Assembly (NCBI GenBank): GCA_035763085.1
Contig: DASUBV010000042.1
Coordinates: forward strand, 1-35,991
DNA: 35,991 nucleotides
Reading direction: 5' to 3'
Origin: DASUBV01 sp035763085
GTDB taxonomy: Bacteria; Actinomycetota; Actinomycetes; Streptosporangiales; Streptosporangiaceae
The notes under the pieces were generated by a model. That model searched no databases, had not been told where the DNA came from, and worked only from the letters and a program-made list of their open reading frames with translations. Below, piece by piece: positions 1 through 7,595 of this stretch; positions within the stretch are counted from its first letter, which is position 1; every line of letters begins with the position of its first letter. The position numbers and the translations under genes are program-made.

Positions 1-1
1 C

Positions 2-535
2 CCGCCCGGCCGGCGGCCGCGGACCTGGCCGGTCGCCGCGGCGGTGGTGGTCATCGTCGCCATCGGGGCGGTCATCGTGCACCTGCTGCAGGGCGGGGGC
101 AGCGGCCAGGCCGCCGGCCGGGCGCAGGGCGGAGTGACCCGGAGCCAGCCCGGCGGCGGCCCGGCCCCGACCGCCAGCCCAGCGCCGTCACCGTCGTCCA
201 CCGCGCGGGTGCCCGCTTCCTTCGCCGGGACCTGGTCCGGCCGGGCGCGGCAGCTCAGCCCGGCCGACGTGTTCGATGTCACGGTCAGCCTGGCCGCCGG
301 GTCAGTGGCGGGCCAGGTCCGCTACTCCAGTGCCTCGTTCCGCTGCGCCGGGCAGCTGAGCCTGCAGTCCTCGGCGCACTCCGTGCTCACCCTGAGTCAG
401 GGGATCATCAAGGGCCGGCGCACCTGCGCGAACGGCACCGTGACGCTGTCGGCGACCACGGGCGGGACCCTGGCCTTCAGCTTCCGCGGCAAGACCGGCC
501 CGGCCGCCAGCGGCACGCTGAACCGCGGCAGCTAG
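2..535 (+). CDS. C-terminal part of a membrane-anchored protein with an extracellular beta-rich domain (5' end outside the window)
   Basis: The frame is open from base 2 with no stop, so the gene very likely begins before the window; a GTG at 44 is only an internal candidate start. What is visible is a basic stretch (RRPRTW), one hydrophobic transmembrane segment (VAAAVVVIVAIGAVIVHLL), a Gly/Pro/Ser-rich linker of about 50 residues, and a domain of about 100 residues beginning FAGTWSGRA. This domain has two cysteines (FRCAG and RRTCANG) that could form a disulfide, and it alternates short polar and hydrophobic strands. A basic juxtamembrane region, one TM segment and a small secreted domain resemble the C-terminal end of actinobacterial Ser/Thr receptor kinases, but no kinase domain is in view, so that identity is inference. 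Its TAG stop shares bases with the stop of the convergent gene. Confidence 0.6.
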   Translation, partial: PPGRRPRTWPVAAAVVVIVAIGAVIVHLLQGGGSGQAAGRAQGGVTRSQPGGGPAPTASPAPSPSSTARVPASFAGTWSGRARQLSPADVFDVTVSLAAGSVAGQVRYSSASFRCAGQLSLQSSAHSVLTLSQGIIKGRRTCANGTVTLSATTGGTLAFSFRGKTGPAASGTLNRGS

Positions 536-1422
536 GACGGCCCGGCATCCTCGTCGTGCTCAGGGTCCAGGCTGGCCAGCAGGTCGTGCAGCTCGGTGAA
601 CAGCCCGGGGCCGGCAGCCACCGTCATCGACTCACCCGGCGGGCGCCCGTGCAGCCCGCCGACCCGCGCCCCGGCCTCGCGCGCGATCAGGCCGCCGGCC
701 GCGAAGTCCCAGTCGTGCAGGCCGCGCTCATAGAAGGCGTCCAGCCGCCCGGCGGCCAGCGAGCACAGGTCGACGGCGGCGGATCCGCCGCGCCGGATGT
801 CACGCACGCGCGGCAGCACGGCCGCCACGACCCGGCCCTGGACGTTCCGCCGGGCCGCCGCGTAGCCGAAGCCGGTGCCCACCAGCGCCCCGGCCAGCGG
901 GACGCCGGAATTGCAGGCCAGCCGCTGCGGGCCGGCGTCCGGGCCGTCCGGCGACTGCAGCCAGGCGCCGCCGCCGGCGGTGGCGGTGAACAGGCTGCCG
1001 CGCACCGGAACCCAGACGGCGCCGGCGACCACCGCGCCGCTGACCTCGGCGGCGATGCTGACCGCCCAGTCGGGCAGGCCGTAGAGGTAGTTCACCGTGC
1101 CGTCCAGCGGGTCCACGATCCACCGGACGGCGCCGCCGCCCGGCTCCGCCGCGCCGCCGCCGGCCGGGGACCCGGCCGCCCGGTGCAGGCCGCCCTCCTC
1201 GCCGAGGATCGAGTCGCCGGGCCGCGCGGCGAGGATCCGGCGGCGGATCAGCTCCTCGGCCGCGCGGTCCATCTCGGTGACCACGTCGGTGGGGCTGGAC
1301 TTGGTCTCCACCACCTGGACCCGGCCGTGCCGGGTGCGCAGCAGGTCACCGGCCTCGCGGGCGACCGAGCAGGCCAGCCCGGCCAGGCCGGACGGGTCCG
1401 GCCCGGGCACGGCGGGGCTCAC
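532..1422 (-). CDS. inositol monophosphatase family protein
   Basis: This is a Mg2+-dependent phosphatase of the IMPase/FIG superfamily; the likely substrate is inositol 1-phosphate or a related sugar phosphate. The metal-binding motifs are in the expected order: GEEGG (about residues 74-78), WIVDPLDGT (about 101-109, with D104 and D107) and HDWDFAAGG (about 236-244). I start it at the GTG at 1422 because this overlaps the ferrochelatase stop as GTGA, the usual sign of translational coupling. A longer reading from 1503 would overlap the upstream gene by 85 bases and add only low-complexity sequence. The protein is 296 aa, close to family length. It lies downstream of the ferrochelatase gene in a two-gene unit. 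The family is clear; the substrate is not. Confidence 0.85.
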   Translation of the reverse strand: MSPAVPGPDPSGLAGLACSVAREAGDLLRTRHGRVQVVETKSSPTDVVTEMDRAAEELIRRRILAARPGDSILGEEGGLHRAAGSPAGGGAAEPGGGAVRWIVDPLDGTVNYLYGLPDWAVSIAAEVSGAVVAGAVWVPVRGSLFTATAGGGAWLQSPDGPDAGPQRLACNSGVPLAGALVGTGFGYAAARRNVQGRVVAAVLPRVRDIRRGGSAAVDLCSLAAGRLDAFYERGLHDWDFAAGGLIAREAGARVGGLHGRPPGESMTVAAGPGLFTELHDLLASLDPEHDEDAGPS

Positions 1423-2525
1423 CGGCTGGCCTGCGGGCGCCGCGGGGCGGGGATGCAGCAGCCGCTGTAGCAGCAGGCCGCCAGGTCCGCCGGGGACGGC
1501 CACGACGCGTCGGGAGCCAGGCCGGGCGGGCCGGAGCCGTTGGCCGCTGCCGTGACGGCGGGCCCGGCCGGCGCGCTGGCCGGCAGCGCCTGGTACTCGC
1601 GGACCAGGTCGGTGATCATCGCGACGAACTGCGGGCTGGTGCCGGGCGTGGCCGCGCGGGCGAACGGCAGGCCCAGCCGCCGGGCCGTCTGCGCCGCCTC
1701 GACGTCCAGGTCGAACCGGACTTCCATGTGGTCGGAGACGAACCCGACCGGCACGGCCACGACCGCGCGGGAGCCGGCCCGCGCCAGCTCGGCCAGGCAG
1801 TCGTTGATGTCAGGGACCAGCCAGGGCTGCGACGGCGGGCCGCTGCGGCTGGAGTAGGCCAGCCGCCACGGCCGGGTGCTGCCGGCCTGCGCCGCGACGG
1901 CGGCGGCCACCCGGGCGAGCTGCGCCGGGTAGGCACCGCCGTCCGGGCCGCTGCGCTCGGACATGGACTCCGGGATGCTGTGCGCGGTGAAGACCAGGTC
2001 CGCGTCGGCGCGGACCTCGGCGGGCAGGGAGCCGACGGCGGCGCGGGCGGCGGCCGCGAACGAGCCGGCGAAGGCCGGGTGGCCGAAGTACGGCTTGATC
2101 TTGTCGACCTGCGGCGCGCGCGGCCCGGCCGCCACCCGGGCCCGCGCGATGTCCTCCAGGTACTGCCGGCAGCTGGAGTAGGAGCTGTAGGCGGAGGTGC
2201 AGAACGCCAGGGCCCGGCTGACCCCGTCGGCGGCCATGGTAACCAGGGTGTCTTCCAGGAACGGGTGCCAGTTCCGGTTGCCCCAGTACACCGGCAGGTC
2301 GATCCCGGCCGACGCCAGGTCCTTCTCGATCGCGTCCAGCAGGTCGCGGCACTGCTGGTTGATCGGGCTGACCCCGCCGAACTGGTGGTAGTGCTCGGCC
2401 ACCTCGGCCAGCCGGCTGTCGGGCACGTTCCGGCCGGCGGTCACGTTGCGCAGGAACGGCAGCACGTCGTCACGGCCCTCCGGGCCGCCGAAGGACACCA
2501 GGACAAGCGCGTCATAAGCCGGCAT
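1419..2525 (-). CDS. hemH: ferrochelatase (coproporphyrin-type)
   Basis: This enzyme inserts ferrous iron into a porphyrin. In actinobacteria the substrate is coproporphyrin III and the product feeds the coproporphyrin-dependent haem pathway. The sequence shows the N-terminal ALVLVSFGGPEG, the QFGGVSPIN loop (about residues 48-56), YWGNRNWHPF and the active-site LVFTAHSIPESM with H182. The ATG at 2525 is preferred over 2570, since the 15 extra residues are not family-like. The protein is 368 aa. The extreme C terminus carries CCYSGCC (about 351-357); together with an internal cysteine (C109 or C119) this could ligate the [2Fe-2S] cluster known in actinobacterial enzymes, which is inference for this protein. 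It is coupled by GTGA to the downstream phosphatase gene. Confidence 0.92.
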   Translation of the reverse strand: MPAYDALVLVSFGGPEGRDDVLPFLRNVTAGRNVPDSRLAEVAEHYHQFGGVSPINQQCRDLLDAIEKDLASAGIDLPVYWGNRNWHPFLEDTLVTMAADGVSRALAFCTSAYSSYSSCRQYLEDIARARVAAGPRAPQVDKIKPYFGHPAFAGSFAAAARAAVGSLPAEVRADADLVFTAHSIPESMSERSGPDGGAYPAQLARVAAAVAAQAGSTRPWRLAYSSRSGPPSQPWLVPDINDCLAELARAGSRAVVAVPVGFVSDHMEVRFDLDVEAAQTARRLGLPFARAATPGTSPQFVAMITDLVREYQALPASAPAGPAVTAAANGSGPPGLAPDASWPSPADLAACCYSGCCIPAPRRPQASR

Positions 2526-2600
2526 GCCCACTATCCAATCAGTGCCGCGGGCGTGACCGTGCGCCAGCACTCCACCGCGGGAGCCAGGGCGCGGCGCGGG

Positions 2601-3869
2601 TCAGTGGTACTCGGCGGCGTACCGGGCGGCGAGCCCGAGCACCTCGCGGACATACCAGTCCGCGTGGTTGTAGCCGAAGACGGCGCGGTACAGCGACTGC
2701 CCGCCGGCGGCCGCCCCGTCCGCGCACAGCAGCCGGGCCGCCGACGGCACCGCGTCGTAGGGGTCCATCACATCGGGCTGGCCGCTGCGGCCGAAGCCGC
2801 GGATCCCCCACTGCGCCCAGGTCGCCGGCATGAACTGCATCGGGCCGAGGGCGCCGGCGCTGGACGGGCCCACGTTGGTGCCATCCCCGCTCTCGATCTG
2901 GCCGATCGCGGCCAGCACCGTCCACGACAGCCCCGGGCAGTACCGGGCGGCGGACTCCTTGAACAGCTGCAGGTAGGTGGTCGGCAGGCTGGTCCCGGTG
3001 CTGCGCGTCACCGGCAGCTGCTGGGTGCGCAGGCTTTCCATCCGCACGCCCGGCCCGGCGATGGCCGACACCTGGTGGCGCAGCCGGGTCATGCTGACGC
3101 CGGGCGCGCTGATCAGCGCGGCCACCTGGTGCACCAGCCCGAGGCGCCGCGACATGATCCGGTTGACCAGCAGGTCCACTCCGTTCAGGCCCAGCCGTGC
3201 GGCCCGGCCGAACTGCACCGACGCGGTGACCGCCCCGGCCAGCTCGTAACTGGCGCCGGGCCGCAGCCGCAGGCGCGCGGCCACGCTGTCGCCGGAGACG
3301 AACTCGCCGTTGCTCAGCGCCGTCCAGAACCCCTGGCTGGAGGCGGTGCGGACCGGGACCCAGGACCGGAAGGTGGCCGGGTTGACGCCGATCGCGCTGA
3401 CCGACCGGCCGCCGACGGTGATCTGGGCGCCGTCGAAGGCGATCGAGTTGCGGACGCCGCGGATCTTGCCGAGCCGGGCCACCTGGCGCTGGGTCAGCCC
3501 CCGGGGGGCGACAATCAGCAGGTCAGGCAGGATGATCCGGCCGAATGTCCCGCCGGCGGTCACCGTGCCAGGCCGCTGCGCCCGGCCCGCGCTGCCTGCC
3601 GTGCCGGGGTAGGGCCGCGGGATCAGGTGCCGGCTGGCGCCCTGGCGGGCATGCGCGGCCGCGGCCACGGCGGCCTGGCCGGGCTGGGCGCGGAAGGCGA
3701 TCTGGCTGCCCAGGCCGCTCAGGCTCAGCACCGTGACGGTCGCCAGGACAGCGGTCAGGTGGCCCGCCCGGTGGCGGGCCGGCGATCCGGCCGGCTGATC
3801 ATCTCGCGATCCGGGCAGGCCGCCACCGGGCACGGCGGCGGCACGAGAGCGTCGGGCAAGATGTCCCAT
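2601..3869 (-). CDS. membrane-anchored lytic transglycosylase (SLT-like) with an unusual middle domain
   Basis: It probably cleaves the glycan strands of peptidoglycan outside the membrane. A basic N terminus is followed by a TM or signal segment (about residues 37-53, LTAVLATVTVLSLSGLGS). The C-terminal ~100 residues carry the transglycosylase signature: IGQIESGDG with catalytic Glu about 326, SSAGALGPMQFMPATW, and a late FGYNHADWYV. Between them, residues of about 105-215 read as a mixed alpha/beta module (LTQRQVARLGKIRGV, GVNPATFRSW, VSGDSVAARLRLRPG) resembling the periplasmic MacB/FtsX domain; that resemblance is by eye only. The ATG at 3869 lacks a strong Shine-Dalgarno. It diverges from the MFS gene; their shared 5' region contains a perfect inverted repeat. 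Confidence 0.82.
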   Translation of the reverse strand: MGHLARRSRAAAVPGGGLPGSRDDQPAGSPARHRAGHLTAVLATVTVLSLSGLGSQIAFRAQPGQAAVAAAAHARQGASRHLIPRPYPGTAGSAGRAQRPGTVTAGGTFGRIILPDLLIVAPRGLTQRQVARLGKIRGVRNSIAFDGAQITVGGRSVSAIGVNPATFRSWVPVRTASSQGFWTALSNGEFVSGDSVAARLRLRPGASYELAGAVTASVQFGRAARLGLNGVDLLVNRIMSRRLGLVHQVAALISAPGVSMTRLRHQVSAIAGPGVRMESLRTQQLPVTRSTGTSLPTTYLQLFKESAARYCPGLSWTVLAAIGQIESGDGTNVGPSSAGALGPMQFMPATWAQWGIRGFGRSGQPDVMDPYDAVPSAARLLCADGAAAGGQSLYRAVFGYNHADWYVREVLGLAARYAAEYH

Positions 3870-3944
3870 GGCCTGTCCACAGTAACCCGGCGTCCGGGCG
3901 CCTCCAAGGCCCGGTCGGCCACGCGCAGGTAAACAGCTTGCCAG

Positions 3945-3968
3945 CCTCCGATACCGTCGTATCGGAGG
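3945..3968. promoter_or_regulatory. 10-bp-arm inverted repeat in a divergent promoter region; right arm contains the Shine-Dalgarno of the MFS gene
   Basis: The left arm CCTCCGATAC (3945-3954) is the exact reverse complement of the right arm GTATCGGAGG (3959-3968), with a 4-base centre CGTC. The right arm ends in GGAGG (3964-3968), 12 bases before the ATG at 3981. As DNA it could be an operator between the transglycosylase and MFS genes. As RNA it would fold and hide the ribosome binding site. Both roles are inferred. Confidence 0.6.
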
Positions 3969-3980
3969 TCACGTGCGGAT

Positions 3981-5306
3981 ATGACGGATGTTCGCGCTAG
4001 CTGCGGCGAACATGAGCGGGAGACAGGAGCCGGCCCGGGTCTGGACCGGGCAGCGGAGCCGGCGGGGCAGGAGGGCTACCTCGGGGTGCTGCGCATCCCG
4101 GGCGCGCTGCGGTTCTGCGTGGCCGGCGCGGTCGGCCGGGTGCCGATGTCGATGTTCGGCCTGGGGACGCTGCTGCTGATCGCGGCGCTGACCGGCCGGT
4201 ACGGCGTGGCCGGGGCGGTGGCCTCGGCCGGCGCGATCGGGTACGCGATCAGCTCCGCGCAGGTGGCCCGGCTGGTCGACCGGTTCGGCCAGGCCCGGGT
4301 GCTGCGGCCCTCGGCCGTGGTCTTCGCCGCCGCGACCGTCGCGTTCGTGGCCTGCGCCGAGCTGCGCGCCCCGCTGCCGGCGGTGCTGGTCACCGGCTGC
4401 CTGGCCGGCGCGTCCATGCCGTCGCTGGGCTCGATGGTCCGGACCCGCTGGAGCATGCTGCTGGGCGGCTCGGCGCGGCTGAACACCGCCTACGCGCTCG
4501 AGTCCGTCGTCGACGAGGTGATCTTTGTCTTCGGCCCGGCGGTCGCCACGCTGCTGGCCACCGAGGTCCAGCCCGCGGCCGGCGTGCTGACCGCCATGGT
4601 GGTGTGCGTGGCGGGCACGACGGCCCTGGCCGCGCAGGCCGGCACCGAGCCGCCCCCGCACGCCGCGCCGCGCCGCGCCGCCCCGGCCGGCCGCCCCTGG
4701 CGGCGGGCCCGCCGGCCGGGCACCGCGCTGCTGCCCGCCCCCGCGCTGGCCACGCTGGCGCCAGCCTTCTGCTTCCTCGGCTCGATGTTCGCCTCCGTCG
4801 ACCTGAGCACCGTGGCCTTCGCCCAGGAGCACGGGCACAAGCCGGTCGCCGGGTTCCTGCTCGGCACCTACGCGCTGGGCAGCGCGACCGGCGGCATCTG
4901 GTACGGGTCGCGGGCCTGGCGGGCGCCGCTGGAGCGGCGGTTCGTGCTCACGCTGGCCCTGACCGTCTGCGGGGTGGCCACGTTCTGGACCGCCCCCGGC
5001 CTGACGGCGCTGGCGCCCGTGCTGTTCTGCTCGGGGATGGCCATCGCCCCGACCCTGATCGCGGGCTTCAGCCTGATCGAGCGGTCCGCGCTGCCAGGCC
5101 GCCAGACCGAGGGGATGGCCTGGCTGTCGTCGACGATCTCCGTCGGGGTGGCGGCGGGCTCGGCGGCGTGCGGGCAGGTCGTCGACGCGGGCGGCGCGCG
5201 CTGGGGCTACGCCTACGCGGCGTGCTGCGGCGCGGTGACGGTGGCGATCTGCGTGGCCGGGCAGGCGCGGCTACGTGCGGGGCATGCGGGGCAAGCGGCA
5301 CAATAG
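3981..5306 (+). CDS. MFS transporter
   Basis: This is a 441-aa polytopic protein with about 12 hydrophobic segments in two halves, separated by a basic, Pro/Ala-rich cytoplasmic loop (about residues 215-250). The motif-A-like stretch LVDRFGQARVLRP between TM2 and TM3 fits the major facilitator superfamily, probably the drug-efflux-like subset seen in actinomycetes. The substrate cannot be read. The ATG at 3981 has GGAGG 12 bases upstream inside an inverted repeat; an out-of-frame ATG at 3988 is ignored. The next gene starts 4 bases after its stop, suggesting coupled expression with the flavin oxidase. Confidence 0.85.
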   Translation: MTDVRASCGEHERETGAGPGLDRAAEPAGQEGYLGVLRIPGALRFCVAGAVGRVPMSMFGLGTLLLIAALTGRYGVAGAVASAGAIGYAISSAQVARLVDRFGQARVLRPSAVVFAAATVAFVACAELRAPLPAVLVTGCLAGASMPSLGSMVRTRWSMLLGGSARLNTAYALESVVDEVIFVFGPAVATLLATEVQPAAGVLTAMVVCVAGTTALAAQAGTEPPPHAAPRRAAPAGRPWRRARRPGTALLPAPALATLAPAFCFLGSMFASVDLSTVAFAQEHGHKPVAGFLLGTYALGSATGGIWYGSRAWRAPLERRFVLTLALTVCGVATFWTAPGLTALAPVLFCSGMAIAPTLIAGFSLIERSALPGRQTEGMAWLSSTISVGVAAGSAACGQVVDAGGARWGYAYAACCGAVTVAICVAGQARLRAGHAGQAAQ

Positions 5307-5310
5307 GCCG

Positions 5311-6699
5311 ATGACCAGGCATAGCGGCACGCCCGCCGGCGCCGGGAGCACGGGCGCCGGGAGCACGGGCGCCAGGACCGGCGGCACCCCAGCGGGCTGG
5401 CGGAACTGGGCGGGGAACGTCACCGCCCGGCCGGCCCGCCAGGCCGCGCCGCGGTCAGCGGACGAGGTCGCCGCCGAGGTCCGCCAGGCAGCCGCGGACG
5501 GGCTGCCCATCCGGATGACGGGCACCGGGCACTCCTTCACTCCCGCGGCGGCCACGGACGGGGTGCTGCTGCGGCCGGGCGGGCTGACCGCGATCCGGTC
5601 GGTGGACCCGGCCGCCGGGCTGGTGACCGTCGAGGCGGGCTGCCCGCTGCACGTGCTCAACGCCGAGCTGCTCGCCCGCGGCCTGTCGCTGGCCAACATG
5701 GGCGACATCCAGGTGCAGACAGTGGCCGGCGCGATCCAGACCGGCACCCACGGCACCGGCCGTGCGCTGGGCGGGATGGCTGCCCAGGTGGCGGGCCTGG
5801 AGCTGGTGCTGGCCGATGGCCGCGTGCTGACCTGCGGCCCGGCCGGCGGCGGCGATGGCGGCTACCCCGGCCTGTTCGATGCCGCCCGGGTCTCGGTCGG
5901 CGCGCTCGGCATCGTGACGGCGGTGACCTTCCGGGTGGTGCCGGCCTTCCTGCTGACCGCCCGCGAGGAGCCGATGGCCTGGCCGGACGTGCTCCGCCAG
6001 CTCGATGAGCTGACCGCCGGCAACGAGCACTTCGAGTTCTTCTGGTTCCCGCACAGCGAAGGCTGCCTGACCAAGCGCAACAACCGGTCAGACGGCCCGG
6101 CCCGGCCGCTGCCGCGATGGCGCTACCTGCTCGATGATGAGTTCCTGTCCAACACCGTCTTCGGGCTCACCACCCAGCTCGGCCGCCTAGCCCCGGCCAC
6201 CATCCCGGCCGTCAACGCGGTGGCGGCCCGCGCGCTCGGCGCCCGCACCTACACCGACGCGGCCTGCCGCGTGTTCACCAGCCCGCGCCGGGTCCGCTTC
6301 AAGGAGCAGGAGTACGCGGTGCCGCGCGCGGCGCTGGCCGACATCCTGGGCGAGATCCGGGCCCTGATCCGGCAGCACGACTGGCGGATCAGCTTCCCGG
6401 TCGAGGTGCGAGTCACGCCCGGCGATGACATCTGGCTGTCGACCGCCTACGGCCGCGACTCGGCCTACATCGCCATCCACGTCCAGCGGACCGCCCCGCA
6501 CGAGCAGTACTTCGCCGCCGTGGAGGCCGTCATGACCGGCGCCGGAGGCCGCCCGCACTGGGGGAAGATGCACACCCGGACCGCGGAGTACCTGGCCGGG
6601 GTCTACCCCCGGTTCGCCGATTTCGTCGCGCTGCGCGACACCCTGGATCCTGAGCGTAGGTTCGGCAACGCCTACCTGACCCGGGTGCTGGGGTCCTGA
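5311..6699 (+). CDS. FAD-linked aldonolactone/alditol oxidase-like protein (D-arabinono-1,4-lactone oxidase family)
   Basis: This is an oxidase of the VAO/GMC-independent FAD family that acts on sugar lactones or alditols with O2. The FAD domain shows TGTGHSF, whose His is the covalent flavin site in alditol oxidase relatives, and a downstream GTHGTG. The C-terminal ALO domain ends with the HWGKMH motif and a DPERRFGNAYL tail, both typical. The ATG at 5311 is chosen because it lies just after the MFS stop. The first ~25 residues are low complexity and carry a perfect 15-base tandem repeat (AGSTG twice). At 462 aa it is a normal size. The true substrate (gulono-, arabinono- or galactonolactone, or xylitol/sorbitol) cannot be told. 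Confidence 0.85.
   Translation: MTRHSGTPAGAGSTGAGSTGARTGGTPAGWRNWAGNVTARPARQAAPRSADEVAAEVRQAAADGLPIRMTGTGHSFTPAAATDGVLLRPGGLTAIRSVDPAAGLVTVEAGCPLHVLNAELLARGLSLANMGDIQVQTVAGAIQTGTHGTGRALGGMAAQVAGLELVLADGRVLTCGPAGGGDGGYPGLFDAARVSVGALGIVTAVTFRVVPAFLLTAREEPMAWPDVLRQLDELTAGNEHFEFFWFPHSEGCLTKRNNRSDGPARPLPRWRYLLDDEFLSNTVFGLTTQLGRLAPATIPAVNAVAARALGARTYTDAACRVFTSPRRVRFKEQEYAVPRAALADILGEIRALIRQHDWRISFPVEVRVTPGDDIWLSTAYGRDSAYIAIHVQRTAPHEQYFAAVEAVMTGAGGRPHWGKMHTRTAEYLAGVYPRFADFVALRDTLDPERRFGNAYLTRVLGS
5341..5370 (+). repeat. 15-bp tandem repeat, two perfect copies
   Basis: GCCGGGAGCACGGGC occurs at 5341-5355 and again at 5356-5370, followed by a degenerate third start (GCCAGGAC). It encodes AGSTG twice in the disordered N terminus of the FAD oxidase. 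Repeat-number change would alter only the linker and keep the frame. Confidence 0.9.
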
Positions 6700-6709
6700 C
6701 GGCGCGTTT

Positions 6710-6739
6710 GTGACGCGAGCGCGGCCAGGGGACTAGTCT
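6710..6739 (+). promoter_or_regulatory. predicted promoter giving a leaderless transcript for the TetR gene
   Basis: A TAGTCT hexamer (6734-6739) matches the actinobacterial -10 pattern TAnnnT and ends 6 bases before the ATG at 6746. A possible weak -35, GTGACG at 6710-6715, is 18 bases upstream. There is no Shine-Dalgarno before the ATG. This arrangement is typical of leaderless mRNAs, but it rests on sequence pattern alone. Confidence 0.4.
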
Positions 6740-6745
6740 CGCTGC

Positions 6746-7564
6746 ATGACTAGGGAAGGTGGCCAGGCAACGGGGGGCGGGCCGCCGCGCCGGCGTGATG
6801 CTGCTGAACGGCAGCCCGCCGGCGCGCCAGGCAAGTCCCGCCCAGAGCCAGGCCCGGCCGTGCGGCCGGCCAGCACCACCGCCAGCGCGACTCACGGCAC
6901 GGCCGCCAGGACCAGGCCGCCGTCGCTGCGCGGCGGCGAGCCCGCGCAGGGCCGGGCGCTGGGCCGCCAGGGCCAGAAAACCGTCAGCAAGCTGCTGGAA
7001 GCCGGCCTCGCGGAGTTCGACGAGCGCGGCTTCCAGGCAGTCCGGGTCGACGACGTGGTTCGCCGGGCGAGTACCTCGCACGGCACCTTTTACCTGTATT
7101 TCTCGAATAAGGACGACCTGTTCAAGACCCTGCTCCGGGACGCGCTCGATGACATGAAGGTGATCACCGACGACTTCCCGGTGGTGACCAGGAACGACTC
7201 CGGCAAGGCCGCGCTGCGCTCGTGGGTGCGCAAGTTCTTCGACGTCTACGCGGCGCATGCCACGGTGATCCGCATCCTCAGCCAGGCCGACGTCGTCGGC
7301 GAGGAGGTCTACGGCGACGGCCTGCAGCTGTTCTTCCGGGTCGCCGAGGCGATTACCCAGGGCATGACGGCCGGCGCCCGGGTCGGCGAGGCCGCCATCG
7401 AGGCCGGGGAGGCGGGCGGCGGCCACGCCGAGCTCACCGCGGTGGCCTGCCTGATGATGCTGGAGCGGGTGAATTACCTGTTCAGCGTGGAGGTGCGGCT
7501 GCCCAGGGACGAGATGATCGACCGGGTCAGCGCCATCATCTACGCCGCCTTCCACCACGCCTGA
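6746..7564 (+). CDS. TetR/AcrR family transcriptional regulator with a long disordered N terminus
   Basis: The helix-turn-helix lies at about residues 98-122 (VRVDDVVRRASTSHGTFYLYFSNKDDLF), with the HGTFYLYF signature of the family; the rest is the all-helical ligand-binding and dimerisation part. The first ~74 residues are Gly/Pro/Ala/Arg rich and are not part of the fold. Either the protein has an unusual tail or translation starts later, but I find no internal start with a better ribosome site. No ligand can be inferred. It sits between the lactone-oxidase gene and guaB1, both on the same strand; a CTGACC-A-GGTCAG palindrome at its stop codon and at the guaB1 promoter is a candidate operator. 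Confidence 0.85.
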   Translation: MTREGGQATGGGPPRRRDAAERQPAGAPGKSRPEPGPAVRPASTTASATHGTAARTRPPSLRGGEPAQGRALGRQGQKTVSKLLEAGLAEFDERGFQAVRVDDVVRRASTSHGTFYLYFSNKDDLFKTLLRDALDDMKVITDDFPVVTRNDSGKAALRSWVRKFFDVYAAHATVIRILSQADVVGEEVYGDGLQLFFRVAEAITQGMTAGARVGEAAIEAGEAGGGHAELTAVACLMMLERVNYLFSVEVRLPRDEMIDRVSAIIYAAFHHA

Positions 7565-7588
7565 CCAGGTCAGGGCATGGGGCAGAAT
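7561..7588 (+). promoter_or_regulatory. predicted guaB1 promoter overlapped by a palindrome
   Basis: CTGACC (7561-7566) and CAGAAT (7583-7588), spaced by 16 bases, form a plausible -35/-10 pair ending 7 bases before the GTG at 7596, which has no Shine-Dalgarno. The -35 lies inside the 13-bp perfect palindrome CTGACC-A-GGTCAG (7561-7573), which also covers the TetR stop codon. Repression by the adjacent TetR protein is a guess. Confidence 0.4.
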
Positions 7589-7595
7589 CGGTAGC

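Noticed and set aside
1728..3932. A 734-aa plus-strand open frame running through the hemH and transglycosylase region
   Set aside because: It is antisense to two well-supported genes and is low-complexity Arg/Gly/Ala sequence; long antisense frames are normal in very GC-rich DNA.
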